Positions 1-10,564 of a DNA stretch of 64,000 nt are shown here, piece by piece (the first letter of the stretch is position 1; every line of letters starts with the position of its first letter). The notes under the pieces were generated by a model. That model ran no database searches. It saw only the letters and a list, made by a program, of their open reading frames with translations, and was not told where the DNA came from. The position numbers and the translations under genes are program-made. Source of the DNA: Symbiodinium kawagutii (taxonomy: Eukaryota > Sar > Dinophyceae > Suessiales > Symbiodiniaceae); contig VSDK01016891.1 of the NCBI GenBank assembly GCA_009767595.1, positions 133,495 to 197,494 on the forward strand. The letters run 5' to 3'.

Positions 1-95
1 ACGCTCTTCGTCCAGGCCACGGTGAAGGTCAAATGATGTTTTTTCAGCTCTTCATCAGCCTGACACGACACAGCTTCGAGTTGCCAGTTGCATGG
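1..95 (-). CDS. candidate exon, runs off the window edge
   Basis: Minus-strand open frame beginning PCNWQLEAVSCQADEELKKH and leaving the window in frame. A CAG lies just upstream at 96-98. An in-frame ATG at 108-110 could instead make this a first exon. Read as an internal exon it starts in phase 0, which matches the phase-0 end of the candidate exon at 3257-3388, so the two may be joined across the satellite-filled stretch 96-3256. No family recognised. The product is hydrophilic and Cys-containing. Strand and frame are inferred. Confidence 0.4.
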
Positions 96-142
96 CTGTG
101 TCGTAGACATCGTGTTGTGTGTATACATAAGTCGATTCTTAC

Positions 143-243
143 TTCTTGGAAATAAATCAATAGAGTTACATAATGTATATGAATACCGTGATTCTTCTAG
201 AATTCTTGGAAATAAATCAATATAGTTACATAATGTAGATGCA
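143..243. repeat. tandem duplication, 60-bp period
   Basis: The segment TTGGAAATAAATCAATA followed by AGTTACATAATGTA occurs twice, near 146 and 206, with a 60-bp spacing. It lies directly outside the left end of the 2.95-kb satellite element. Confidence 0.8.
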
Positions 244-420
244 TATATATATATATATATATATGGTAGGCCCCCCCCAAAACCTACCTTTTTCTATTTT
301 GAACCTTATTTTCCAGTGTTTTTTACCATATTTAAAATTTAAATTTAAAGTATATGTGTTTACTAAAAAACAAAAGACCAAAAAGTTACAAACAGCAACG
401 TACTAGATCTGTAGCAAGGA

Positions 421-1345
421 TTATTTTTTTCCAAGGAAAACCAAAAAACCAAAAAACCAACTTTCCAAACAGAATGTTTGGTCAAGGTCAAAAAAACTGT
501 TTTTTTGGTTTTCCTTGAGTTTTTTTTTGTTTTTTTGGTTTTTTTGGTTTTCCCTGTGTTTTTTTGGTTTTTCTTCAAAAACCAAAATTGTCCTTGGGTT
601 TTTTTTGGTTTTTTGACTCAAAACCAACTTTTTCCAAGGAAAACCAAAAAACCAAAAAAACAACTTTCCAAACAACTTTTTTGGTTTTTTGGGTTTCCTT
701 GGAAAAAATTGGTTTTGAGTCAAAAAACCAAAAAAACCCAAGGACAATTTTGGCTTTTGAAGAAAAACCAAAAAAACACAGGGAAAACCAAAAAAACCAA
801 AAAAAACAAAAAAACTCAAGGAAAACCAAAAAAACAATTTTTTTGACCTTGACCAAACATTCTGTTTGGAAAGTTGGTTTTTTGGTTTTTTGGTTTTCCT
901 TGGAAAAAGTTGGTTTTGAGTCAAAAAACCAAAAAAACCCAAGGACAATTTTGGTTTTTGAAGAAAAACCAAAAAAACACAGGGAAAACCAAAAAAACCA
1001 AAAAAAACAAAAAAACTCAAGGAAAACCAAAAAAACATTTTTTTTGACCTTGACCAAACATTCTGTTTGGAAAGTTGGTTTTTTGGTTTTTTGGTTTTCC
1101 TTGGAAAAAGTTGGTTTTGAGTCAAAAAACCAAAAAAACCCAAGGACAATTTTGGTTTTTGAAGAAAAACCAAAAAAACACAGGGAAAACCAAAAAAACC
1201 AAAAAAAACAAAAAAACTCAAGGAAAACCAAAAAAACAATTTTTTTGACCTTGACCAAACATTCTGTTTGGAAAGTTGGTTTTTTGGTTTTTTGGTTTTC
1301 CTTGGAAAAAGTTTGTTTTTAGTCAAAAACATAAAAGCAAAGAAC
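421..1345. repeat. 201-bp tandem repeat fused to an inverted copy
   Basis: Three near-identical 201-bp units start at 711, 912 and 1113; for example the GACCTTGACC landmark recurs at 845, 1046 and 1247. The stretch 421-690 is the reverse complement of about one unit, so the block is a large palindrome followed by two more direct copies. Because 201 is divisible by 3 and the unit lacks stops in several frames, long open frames appear on both strands (up to 308 codons). These are repeat artefacts. Confidence 0.9.
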
Positions 1346-1391
1346 ATTTGAGTTTTTTAAGGCCAAACTTAAAAAACAGAGAAACCAAAAC

Positions 1392-3140
1392 TTTACTCTA
1401 CTGACTCCACTCTACTCTACTATCTTCTACTCTACTCTACTATACTCTACTATACTCTACTCTACTATATTTTACTCTACTCTACTATTCTATCTTACTA
1501 TACTGTACTATTTTCTTCTCTGCTCTATGCTTCTCTTCTCTGCTCTACTCTACTCTACTTTTTATAGTCTACTCTACTCTACGCTACCCTACTCTGCAGT
1601 TCAATGGTTTGATTCTACAATGCTATACTATACTCTATTTTACTCTTCTATACTATCGCATAGTCTGCTCTAGTTTATTCTACTCTACTCGATTCTACTC
1701 TACTCTACTCTACTCTGCTCTACTCTACCCTATTCTACTAGACTCTGCTCTTTTCTATTCTATTCTACTCTATTCTATTCTTTGCTAGTCTGCAATTCAA
1801 TCATTTTACTCCACTATATTTCTCTCTACTATGCTATTCTCCACTTTACTAGACTATACTATATGCTTCTCTTCTCTAATCGACTCTATTCTACTATGCT
1901 GCATACATTCTGCCATACTGTACTGTACTGTACTATGCTCCACTCTGCGCTATTCCACTTTACTATACTATACTACATTATACTCTACTCTAGTCTAGTC
2001 TACTATACTCCTCTCTTTTCTTCTCTATTCTTTTTTGTTCTATTATACTTTACTCTACTCTACTCTACTCTACTTCACTCTACTCTACTCTACTTTACTT
2101 CACTGTATTCTACTCCACTCTACTAACTCTACTCTACTAACTCTACTCTACTGCACTATACTCTTCCCTACTCTGCTCTACTCTACTCTACTCTGCTCTA
2201 CTCTGCTCTGCTCTGCTCTACTATACTGTACGATACTAAATTATACTATACTATACCCTCCTATTTTTTACTCTACTCTACTCTACTCTTCTCTACTCTT
2301 TTCTACTCTAGTATACTCGACTCTACTCTATTCTACTCTTCTCTACTCTTATCTACTATATATACTATACTCTACTCAATTCTACTCTACTATACTCTAC
2401 TCTACTACATTCTACTTTAGTCTACTGTACCCTACTTTGCTCTACTCTGCTCTACTCAATTCTATTCTACTGTACTCTACTCTATTCTACTATACTCTAC
2501 TCTAATCCACTATACTATACTCTACTCAATTCTACTCTACTGTACCCTACTCTACTCTACTATATTCTACTTTAGTCTATTGTACTCTACTCTGCTCTAC
2601 TCTATTCTAGTTTACTCTACTCTACTCTATTCTACTATACTGTATTCTACTCTACTCTACTCTATTCTACTCTACTATCTTCTACTCTACTCTACTCTTC
2701 TTTACTCTACTCTACTCTATTTTTATTCTACTCTACTATATTGTGCCCTACTCTACTCAAATATAGTCTACTCTACTCTACTCTACTGTACTCTACTATA
2801 CAACACTCTGTTCGACTCTATTCCATTCTCCTACTCTACCCTACTCTACTCTACTATCCTCTACTCTACTCTTCTTTATTCTACTCTACTCTTCTCCTCT
2901 ACTCTACTCTAGTATATTTTACTCTACTCTACTCTCCTATACTCTATATGCTCTACTTTACTCCATTCTACTCTACTCTACTATACTATACCTTACTCTA
3001 CTCTACTCTTTTCTACTCTACTCTACTCTACTAAACTCTACTCTACTATACTCTACTTTACTCTACTGTACTATACTATACTGTATTCTACTCTACTATA
3101 TTCTACTCTACTCTATTCTCCTCTTCTCTACTCTACTCTG
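1392..3140. repeat. CTACT pentanucleotide satellite
   Basis: About 1.75 kb of degenerate CTACT units (variants CTATT, CTGCT, TTACT) on plus. Open frames of Tyr/Leu/Ser-rich peptides in it are artefacts of the 5-bp period. Confidence 0.95.
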
Positions 3141-3256
3141 ACTAGAAGGTGGCAAAAGGTAGGTTTTTGGGGGGGGGCTTAGCATATATATATATGTTTT
3201 TTTTACCGTATGTATATATGTATGTGTATTTTATGCACTGTATAAGATTGATTTAC

Positions 3257-3388
3257 CCCTGCATATCCGATCCCTCCAACATTTTTCTGGCGGTCAATGG
3301 TGGTATGCGCAGTCAACGTGCTCCCCTTCTGCAAGACAGCGTGGTTCAATACATGGATTGCTGTTGCTGTCTCTTGGTGGAATGGTGT
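3257..3388 (-). CDS. candidate exon
   Basis: 44 codons on minus, starting TPFHQETATAIHVLNHAVLQ and ending GGIGYAG. Preceded by a pyrimidine-rich stretch ending CACGAG and followed by GTAAAT. Purine-first codons dominate (ACA, GCA, GAG, GGG). Both ends are phase 0. The plus frame over the same bases is also open but gives a Cys run (CCCC) and looks like the shadow. No family recognised. Confidence 0.4.
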
Positions 3389-3489
3389 CTCGTGCAAGGT
3401 GGGGCCCCAAAGTTACGAGGTGTTTAACAATTAATCATGCCATTTAGCTATAGTCATATCTTCCAGAACTGCTACAGTAGTTGCCCTGA

Positions 3490-3626
3490 CTATAAGTCAA
3501 GTTGGCAAATTGGGAGGCCCCCATTTTTTTGAGAGCGCTGAACATGATCAACCTCCCGCGAGAGCTGCCACTTGGCCGAAAACGATTCTGCAGAAGCAGA
3601 TCTCAAGGCCCGAGTGATGTTTTTTG
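3490..3626 (-). CDS. candidate exon, possibly 3' terminal
   Basis: Minus-strand frame KNITRALRSASAESFSAKWQ, LSREVDHVQRSQKNGGLPIC, ending at TAG (3490-3492). The acceptor is CTACCAAG. It starts with two bases of a codon, which matches the one-base overhang of the exon at 3902-4001 (GC + A). Either this ends the gene or an internal GT (GAG|GTTGAT) joins it to the exon at 3257-3388. Hydrophilic, no recognised domain. Confidence 0.45.
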
Positions 3627-3787
3627 CTTGGTAGCAAAGACATGGTGGTTTCTCAAAACAGAGCTACCCCAAAGTTATGGTTGGTTTAGTACTAAAAATG
3701 GTTAAATCAACTATGTGTCAAAAGTTAAAAGGGAAAAATTAAGAATATTAAAAACCATCAGCCAAATTTATATGCCGATCTTATATA

Positions 3788-3898
3788 CCCTCTGGTAAAC
3801 TAATCTGGCAATGGAAAATAAACCAATGATTGATAGTTGCCCAGGGTTTCCCCACAAACAAGGGTGATCTTCCATTGCTATGTTAGTTTACCAGGGGG
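3788..3898. mobile_element. family E MITE, TA-flanked
   Basis: 111-bp element with inverted ends: CCCTCTGGTAAACTA at the left, the inverse TAGTTTACCAGGGGG at the right. It is flanked by TA at 3786-3787 and 3899-3900, typical of Tc1/mariner-type MITEs. It sits at the edge of the exon at 3902-4001 and splits its apparent splice donor. Related copies lie at 22030 and 63123. Confidence 0.85.
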
Positions 3899-3901
3899 TA
3901 C

Positions 3902-4001
3902 CACATCCGAATGCGCCACAGTCCGGATCTAGCTGCCCCATGGCCTTCTCTCGTGCTGCTTTGAGCACTTCAGCATTGCCTTCAGCATCATTACTCTTAC
4001 C
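3902..4001 (-). CDS. candidate exon, donor interrupted by a MITE
   Basis: Minus-strand GKSNDAEGNAEVLKAAREKA then MGQLDPDCGAFGC. Acceptor CTGCTGAGCCTCAG; one extra base at the 3' end. The donor now reads G|GTACCC, where the T and A of GTA are the target duplication of the family E MITE. Removing the MITE restores G|GTATAAG. Strong purine-first bias and an Ala/Glu/Lys helix-like segment. Phase fits the exon at 3490-3626. Confidence 0.5.
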
Positions 4002-4179
4002 CTGAGGCTCAGCAGGGTCACGTCATGTCATGGCCACGGCTTTCCAGTAGATCGGCGATGGTAACTGAGTACTCTTGCAAGCTCAATGCAACATGTTGTG
4101 ATGACATACCCCCAGCCAAACAATGAAAGAATCAACCCACACTTCAACAAGCCAAAGAATTAAAAAACAATACCACAAG

Positions 4180-4386
4180 TGCTGGAAAAACTCGGCAGTT
4201 TTCAGATCAACCAGTGGTTGGATCTTGGAGATGACGATGCTAGGCCGATCCAGCTGTCCCCTCCGATGGCATCAGCAGTGATGGTTAGTGGCAAACAGCT
4301 CCGTGGCATGCCATGGCACCTTTTGGCCCCAGCTCCAATTTATAGGACACGTAGAGCTGGCTGCGATCACAGGATGCAAATGTCAG
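4180..4386. other. GC island open on both strands
   Basis: On plus, a frame of about 69 codons (LEKLGSFQINQWLDLGDDDA onward) ends at a plausible donor TGCAG|GTATCT near 4398. On minus, the frame TCSLTFASCDRSQLYVSYKL is also open. I cannot decide the strand. Neighbouring exons favour minus; codon bias favours plus. Confidence 0.3.
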
Positions 4387-4934
4387 GCTGCAGGTATCTA
4401 ATGGTAGTTCCTTGTTCTTTGGCTGAGTTAGAACCGCTAAGTCATCATGGTCCATCTTCACATCTTGTCTTTAATTACTCTGTGGCAAACAAATAGCTGG
4501 ACATTGGAAATTTCACCACGCATGGATGAGTTATCTCTTGAACATGGTGATTTGCAATCTACATGCCATCATCCTACAGAGTAGGGTGCCGAACAAATGA
4601 TCCAACATATACAACGCTACCAATTCCATGTTTAGCCAGGTCATGCCAGGTCTACTAATCACTTTTTGCTGCTTGACCATCATCTGATGTTGCCAATATC
4701 AACCACTTGGTAGCATCAACCACATTATCCACCTTTGTTCATTCATCATCACGTGTTTTAACAACTATAACTATTTATAATGATTATCAAGTCGTCTGTC
4801 GTCTACGATTGACCAGTTTTTAAGTCGATATGAATCACCATGTTTAACCTGCAACATGTGTTCAACATGGTAGCTTTAACTCATGAGTTTTTAAGAACTG
4901 TTTGGTAGGGTATGTTTAACATAGTAGGATATGC

Positions 4935-5046
4935 TCAACTCGCTATTGGTGATTCACCATCACTACCACAACTATCATCGGTGATAGTGGCCACTGAATC
5001 CAGCGAGTGCCCCTTCGAACAATCTGAGTCTCGCCCTCGCACTTGG
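4935..5046 (-). CDS. candidate 3' exon, acidic
   Basis: Minus frame IFQVRGRDSDCSKGHSLDSV followed by ATITDDSCGSDGESPIAS and TGA (4935-4937). Purine-first codons are prominent. Several AG acceptors are possible near 5045, all leaving the same phase. No family recognised; the stop may be intronic read-through. Confidence 0.35.
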
Positions 5047-5451
5047 AAGATCGCTTCCCATTGCGTCAATCAACCAACCATCGCAAATATGGTTAAAACC
5101 ATCAGCCCAATGTTCATAACATATCATATTTTACATGATTATCAATGATGATAGATATTCAAAACATCCTTGCTACATATGATATCACTGTGAAATTCAT
5201 TGTGATGAATTTGATTTGCATATCTAACCCATGATATTTAATGAACTTCATTCAATCCAAATTCTACCATTCGAACATGATTCATCACTGTTTCTTTAAA
5301 ACCAAGCGTCTCAAATATCAATCAACTATCCCAATCAAGCATATTTAAAATGCAGAAAACATATCATAAATATGAAAAAACCCTCTAAAAACCATGAGCC
5401 ACATTTCATTCATCGAAACGTGAGTTGTGCAAGATCCAATACGCCGATCAC

Positions 5452-5540
5452 CTGGACATCCAGTGCACCTTGATATCAGTTTCGTAGTTGAGCAGTGCCA
5501 CGGGACCTGACAATGGAAACCCGCAAAAACTGGTGGCACC
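5452..5540 (-). CDS. candidate internal exon with good splice sites
   Basis: 29 codons plus two bases: GATSFCGFPLSGPVALLNYE then TDIKVHWMS. The acceptor TTCTTTTCGACCAG|G is pyrimidine-rich; the donor is TCCAG|GTGATC. A second AG inside (before GTCCCGTGG) would give a shorter 55-nt exon in the same frame. No family recognised. Confidence 0.45.
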
Positions 5541-6129
5541 CTGGTCGAAAAGAATTGATGATAGTGGTTAATAGTTGTCAATGATGTTAATAGTGGTGGT
5601 TTTATAATGGCAAGATGATGGTTTATAGTGGTTCACAGTGGTCAAAACATGGATAAATAGCACCTAATAGTGGTTCTCGATTGTTAGTAGTGGTCAAATG
5701 ATGGTTGCCAACCATTGGCACTGAAGCTACTTGCAAAGATTAATGATCTCTCTCCCTGTTATCAAAAACACCTAGTAAAACAAGTTCAGGAATCCGTTGT
5801 TTTTGTTTTGCATATGCTAATTGTTGCAATTTAGAACACGCATAACCATGCAATGTGCCAAATGATACTATCGATCAGTGGGTTCACGCACATGGTAGCC
5901 AGTGCCAATGACTGAGATTGATAACTTTGATAATCTTGTGTCGTTTTACAGTTAGGGTCTTTGGAGCAGACTCATTTTTCCATCAAGGCTCTACGCATCT
6001 AATGATTCTCCAGCAGTGGCAATATTTCTAAATAATTGTTTTAAGTCGAAAAGGAAAATTACGGAAATGAGACACCAAATTCTACTGGAAATAGTGGGAC
6101 GTAATTCCACCGAAAATTGCGAAATTTCC

Positions 6130-6186
6130 TTGCCTCTTAGATCTACCTTTAATTCCACATTCTACCTGCAAGGTAGGTCTAAGAGA
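6130..6186. repeat. short inverted repeat (hairpin)
   Basis: CTCTTAGATCTACCTT near 6133 pairs with AAGGTAGGTCTAAGAG ending near 6186, with a loop of about 20 bases. Probably a degenerate MITE core. Confidence 0.6.
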
Positions 6187-6357
6187 CAATCAATTGCACG
6201 TAGGAATTCTAAGGTTTCAATTTTCCTACCTGCAAGTGCCTCTAGATTCTCCTTGCCTCCCGGCTCCTTCCCAAGTTTCTCCACCCTTCCCCCAGGCCAC
6301 CAGGCTGTTGAGGACTTCCCCCAGGCATCCAAAATGTAAAAAAAATGTCAGAATTTA

Positions 6358-6457
6358 TGGATGTTTCTCAAAATCGGGGACCCTAATCATCCTATAGAAA
6401 CCATATATAGTAATAGACCAACCATTGTTTGAAGTTCCTAATTTTGAGAAACCACCA
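6358..6457. mobile_element. family A MITE, TA-flanked
   Basis: 100 bp. Left TGGATGTTTCTCAAAATCGG, right inverse ending TTTTGAGAAACCACCA. TA at 6356-6357 and 6458-6459. The internal AATCATCC and AATAGACCAACCATT are shared with other A copies. Confidence 0.85.
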
Positions 6458-6561
6458 TATGGCTATGGGTCAACATTGGCCAACCAATAGTGGCGGTTCA
6501 TCACCAACAATGACGAGTGAAAAACAATGGTTGATAAGGACGGAACTCTACATATCCATTA

Positions 6562-6663
6562 GGATGTTTCTCAAGCCATAGGGGACCCCCAAATCATCCA
6601 GTTTATGAACCCTTTGTAGGAACAAACCATCTTTTGGAGGGTCCCACATTTGAGAAACCACCA
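6562..6663. mobile_element. family A MITE, TA-flanked
   Basis: 102 bp, only about 100 bp from the copy at 6358. Left GGATGTTTCTCAAGCCATAG, right ends TTTGAGAAACCACCA. Flanking TA at 6560-6561 and 6664-6665. Confidence 0.85.
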
Positions 6664-7110
6664 TATGATATGTTAGCCAAAACCCCAGAAATTGTGTCAA
6701 CCAGAAAGAATGTGAGTCAGGGTGGGGATCACTGGAAGGAAGCAATCCATTAAGGGTTTTGGTTCATGATTGGGAGAATCCTTGATCCACTATTTCTTGG
6801 CAAGAGTTCACTTCATTTCTAAGTCACTTGAACAGGAGAAGTTTGGAAATTGATGTCTGAAACATATTCATTTTGCCCCAATATTAGAGGCCACCTATTG
6901 CAAAAGAAACGTATTGGCGATAGAAATAGGACATGTCTGGGGAGGGGAATTGTTTAATAACACTGTGAATAAATGAAGCGGTTTCAATGGATGTTCATCA
7001 ATGGCTGAAAATGGTCAGTGGCACACGGATGTCGATAAGCGTTGATTTCAACAGGCGATTGGTCCTCAATCTGTGATGAGTTGCAACCACAGCAAAAAAC
7101 AAATCGTTAC

Positions 7111-7196
7111 CCATCGCAAATGAAACATCAAACACCCACACCAGCCATAGAAGGACGGTGGTAGGTGATCCGTATGAACAGATCGCATCATAGAAT
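7111..7196 (-). CDS. candidate exon with a membrane-like segment
   Basis: Minus frame FYDAICSYGSPTTVLLWLVW then VFDVSFAM, a hydrophobic stretch long enough for a membrane helix. The acceptor region is T-rich (TTTTTGTCCACC ... CTTAAG); the donor is ATGG|GTAACG. The frame remains open on both sides (about 101 codons, 6998-7303) with more hydrophobic sequence, so the exon could be longer. Confidence 0.4.
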
Positions 7197-8116
7197 CTTA
7201 AGCACAGCACAAAGGTGGACAAAAATATCAAACCCCAACCCAAGGAAGGAAACAGAAACCTGAGACTGGAAATCTGGTTTACTATATGGTTGGTTTCATC
7301 CATTTTATCTAATTACAAATGGAGTCCCCTAAAAGTTGATCGTTGTAGTCCATCTAATGGCCCTAGCTTTGCTCTATGGCTGTGAAGTAGTGCACCACAG
7401 CACCGCTGCAACACCACAATCAACGAAGCGCAGCCGGCGACAAAGGTCTCACCGGGACGTGACCAAGCCACTCACAGGAGCGATCAAGGGGATTTTCTGA
7501 CGCTTCAGCTCCTGTCCAACGAAAAAAAACAGCCACCCGCACTGGGACTGACTGGTGATACACTGGTGGGTGATTTCAACCCGTACTGTACGAAAAACAG
7601 CAGCCAAGCAACCAACGATTGGTGAATACTGGGGAAATAAAACATGTTCAAAATCACCAACCAGTCAACAACATGAGATTCGAGGGCGCTCAGGCCTGTT
7701 ATTTGCGGAAATTTACAGGGAGGCGACTTTGACGGGCTCTGCAGCAGTTTTGAGCTCAAACCTTTCTTTTACCTGCTAGTTCCAGTATATAATTTCAAAA
7801 TTTCTTTCTTGCACGGTGTTTCAAACTGTGTGCTTCTCAGTTTCTGTGGCATTCAAGAATTTACGCCATCCTTTACGGATTGTGCAACTTGTTTGCCTTG
7901 TTTAATTTGCTTTCCATTTTGAGCTTACAGCTTCACTAGCCATTGAGTTAATTTACATTGCGACAATTGGAGACTTCACTTGTCATTTACGCACAAGCTG
8001 GAAAATAATTTCAAGCTTAGACATCTGACGTTCGCGAGCCGAATGTTTCCCTTGAATTGTGTTTTCACATCACTGATATGCTTTTTCCATTTCTTTTGCC
8101 GGGTGGTTTGCGCACA

Positions 8117-8338
8117 ATGTCCAAGGTTGAAGACTTCCATGAACGGCTCTTTGCTCAAGGACAAGAGCTGTCACTTTTGAGTTTTCAATCCACTTTGTCT
8201 ATCTTTGTCTTTGATCCGCCGAGCTGTTTTACTACCGCCAAGACATGTTTCCAAGTCCCGGCAAGGCTTCAACTGATGTTTGGGAAAACCAATGGGGAAG
8301 TGATTTCCGTTTTTACCAAGTGGACTCATGAAACGTGA
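8117..8338 (+). CDS. candidate small ORF or exon, 73 codons
   Basis: Starts ATG with MSKVEDFHERLFAQGQELSL and ends TGA, with Phe-rich middle and FGKTNGEVISVFTKW near the end. An equally open minus frame (basic, ending GLKTQK) covers the same island, so the strand is uncertain. No splice sites needed. No family recognised. Confidence 0.3.
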   Translation: MSKVEDFHERLFAQGQELSLLSFQSTLSIFVFDPPSCFTTAKTCFQVPARLQLMFGKTNGEVISVFTKWTHET

Positions 8339-8339
8339 C

Positions 8340-10060
8340 ATCCCCCATGTTGGCGCTTGTACCCGAATGCTTGTTGAACTAGCCAAACTGAACAATTCCA
8401 TTCATTTCTGCTATTTACAAACAGGAATTGTGTCAAACAACTAGCTGCCTATCGCTTCATCATGGTCCGAACCCCCCTGCAAGCGCATACCCTCCGGTGA
8501 CAAAGCTGGCTTATTGCAATTAGTGAGACTTACCATGATGAATTTCCAGCCAGAAGCAGGGTAAACTCACAAGATGGCTATGGACAATCAGCCTGACAGT
8601 GTCCCAGCTTTGTCATTTTCCATGCTATGTTACATCATCGCTGCGAAACATGGTCTAACATAGCTGGCTGCGACATCCAGCAGTTATTGATGCTTTCCCA
8701 GGGTCCAAAATGATGGGTTTCCATTGCCAGGGTATCAAGCCTCCCATCCATCCTCCATGGTACCCCAACCATCGCTCCTCTCGCTGTTCATTGTCGGTAT
8801 TCCAGTCCGCCGGTGGGGCCCTAGGTGCCGTGTACATGGGGGTGGTTCATGAAGGATTTAGAATCTATCCGTGAAGCAATGCTTAGTAAACCATAATGAA
8901 CCAATGGTTGATGATTTCTTGCCAACTAACTCTTAATCCAAGTGCAATTGTGAATAAACTTGACAACAACTACGGTAATGATGATGTAATGAAATGATTG
9001 GATTAGTAGAAGTAGCTCATTGTTGACTAAATGTTGATAAACCAATCGTTGACCATGACTGTTAATCAACTAATAGTTGTTCGTAATGAAATAGCTTGGT
9101 GTTGATCAATTAATGACTAGACTTATGGTTGAACAAATAATGGTGATTACATCATTAGTTTATGAATCAACTAATTGTTTACAATAGTTATTGCATGGAG
9201 AATTGGGAGGATAAACAAAAAATCAAAGGAAATATAATTTTATGGGTTAATCATTTGAATATATTATCAACACTCTCGTTTTTTGTTTGTACCATTGCAC
9301 CACAAAAACATCCCAATAATTGGAAATTCCTGAGAATTTTCAGAAGGGAATCACCACTTTTTGTGTGGCACACAGTTTGTGAACATCACTTGTCCTTCAA
9401 GACTTGTTTTGTCTTTTAAATCTCGTGTAAACTAGTCGGACAAAACACACAAACATTCAGAACATGCGGTGTTGCCAGTGTATGTCTGTCTCCATGTCAG
9501 AATTGTTTTCGTGATGTATTGCGATATGACCGGTATGTGAGTCGAAACCGTAGGTGGATATCTGTACTGGTAATTACTTGCTGTGATGTCCACGCAGAAT
9601 ACCAGCATTATCCACCATACTAATGACCAAAATTTGGATAATGACCGCCAAACCTATTCATCCTTTCCACTGCTGATGAACACCGCCCCTTCGCCAATGT
9701 GTGCTATGGCGATCTGTGGCGAATATCCGCTGGTTCAGTCCGGCCGATTCCGAATGGCGATAAACACTGGCTAATCATTGATTCTGGTCTGAAAACAGAA
9801 CGGTCATGTGTAGGAGTAGCTACAGCCCTGCCGCTATTCCACATGTTGATCAAACCCCTCTATTGGAGCAAACTACTTGGTGCGCCGTTGGTAGGCGGCC
9901 GTGGGGTTTCGTAGCCATGATCATCATTCTTATGATGTTGTGTCAGGCACAAGAATGCTGGTATTTACAGCATTTTCTTCACTTTGCATATGTTAGACAC
10001 GCTTGCGCACTGAAAAATCTGTCCTTTTTTTGCCCGGGCGAACTACTTTCTCAAAAGAGG
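8340..10060. other. mostly AT-rich, no convincing gene
   Basis: Weak coding-like islands at 8650-8840 and 9640-9770 are open on both strands without clear splice pairs. 8880-9180 is degenerate ATGGTTGA/CAACTAAT sequence. 8490-8640 has remnants resembling family E (GGTAAACTCAC, CCATGCTATGTTA). Confidence 0.4.
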
Positions 10061-10068
10061 ATTGCAAG

Positions 10069-10280
10069 TGCTTCCAGCACTTGTTGTGGGGTCTGGCCAC
10101 GTAGCACGTGCATTCTGTACACCCACTGAAACAAAAGCAAGGCAACGTGTGGATGTACCACTGTGGCTTTCTTTCCGCTCCAAAGAAGCAGGCATCACTG
10201 TGGCCTTCTTTCTGTTCAAAGAAGGCGGTATGAATTTCTTCAAAGCATCAACATCGCTCGCAAGTGCAAGTGAACGTTAA
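10069..10280 (+). CDS. candidate plus-strand 3' exon
   Basis: Plus frame LPALVVGSGHVARAFCTPTE, then TKARQRVDVPLWLSFRSKEA and on to TAA at 10278-10280. Purine-first bias is high. Acceptor GATTGCAAG|TG. The 3' part (CATCGCTCGCAAGTGCAAGTG) is duplicated about 90 bp downstream. No family recognised. The minus frame over it is also open. Confidence 0.4.
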
Positions 10281-10400
10281 CATGCACCACCCCACCCCCG
10301 TATGCCCCACGTAGCATCCACGTAGCATCCACGTCGCATCAACATTGCTCGCAAGTGCAAGTGAACGTTAACATGCCCCACCCCACCCCACCCCCATATG
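10250..10400. repeat. direct duplication of about 65 bp
   Basis: CATCAACATCGCTCGCAAGT...GAACGTTAACATGC followed by CACCCC runs occurs near 10245 and again near 10336 with few changes; CACGTAGCATCCACGTAGCAT repeats lie between. The first copy contains the stop of the upstream candidate exon. Confidence 0.75.
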
Positions 10401-10410
10401 CCCCACGTAG

Positions 10411-10564
10411 CATCAACGTAGCGCACACACTTGATTGGGGACATGAATACAACAACAGAACATTACGTGAAGACCTCAAAAACGCAAAAAAACAGGGTTT
10501 ATCAGGCGGCCATCTAGCAACGGCTGGCCAACTACTTTCTACCTCATGGACATTCATGGACTAG
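10411..10564 (+). CDS. candidate plus-strand 3' exon
   Basis: Plus frame INVAHTLDWGHEYNNRTLRE then DLKNAKKQGLSGGHLATAGQ and LLSTSWTFMD before TAG (10562-10564). Acceptor CACGTAG. Basic, Asn/Lys-rich helix-like sequence. With 10069-10280 it may be part of a plus gene convergent to the minus gene ending at 11062. Confidence 0.4.

Larger units (their letters stand above)
242..3196. mobile_element. 2.95-kb satellite-filled element with terminal inverted repeats
   Basis: The left end (about 251-290) reads AT-repeat, GGTAGGCCCCCCCC, AAAACCTACCTTTT. The right end (3154-3196) is its inverted copy, reading on minus GCTAAGCCCCCCCCC, AAAAACCTACCTTTT. Nothing protein-like lies between: the interior is a GGTTTTTT/CCAAAAAA block (421-1345) and a CTACT satellite (1392-3140). 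Both ends sit in AT dinucleotide runs, so a target duplication cannot be resolved. It lies between minus-strand candidate exons and may be intronic. The transposition mechanism is unknown; a fold-back or non-autonomous element is one reading. Confidence 0.65.

Noticed and set aside
421-1347. Open frames of 227-308 codons on both strands
   Set aside because: They arise from the stop-poor 201-bp repeat whose length is divisible by three; the peptides are Lys/Phe/Asn repeats in every frame.
1782-3034. Four Tyr/Leu/Ser-rich open frames of 97-156 codons
   Set aside because: Translation of the CTACT pentanucleotide satellite.
6548-6745. 65-codon minus frame MLPSSDPHPD...
   Set aside because: Mostly the reverse strand of a family A MITE (VVSQMWDPPKDG...). 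Similar MITE-derived frames occur at 16414, 33360 and 37450.
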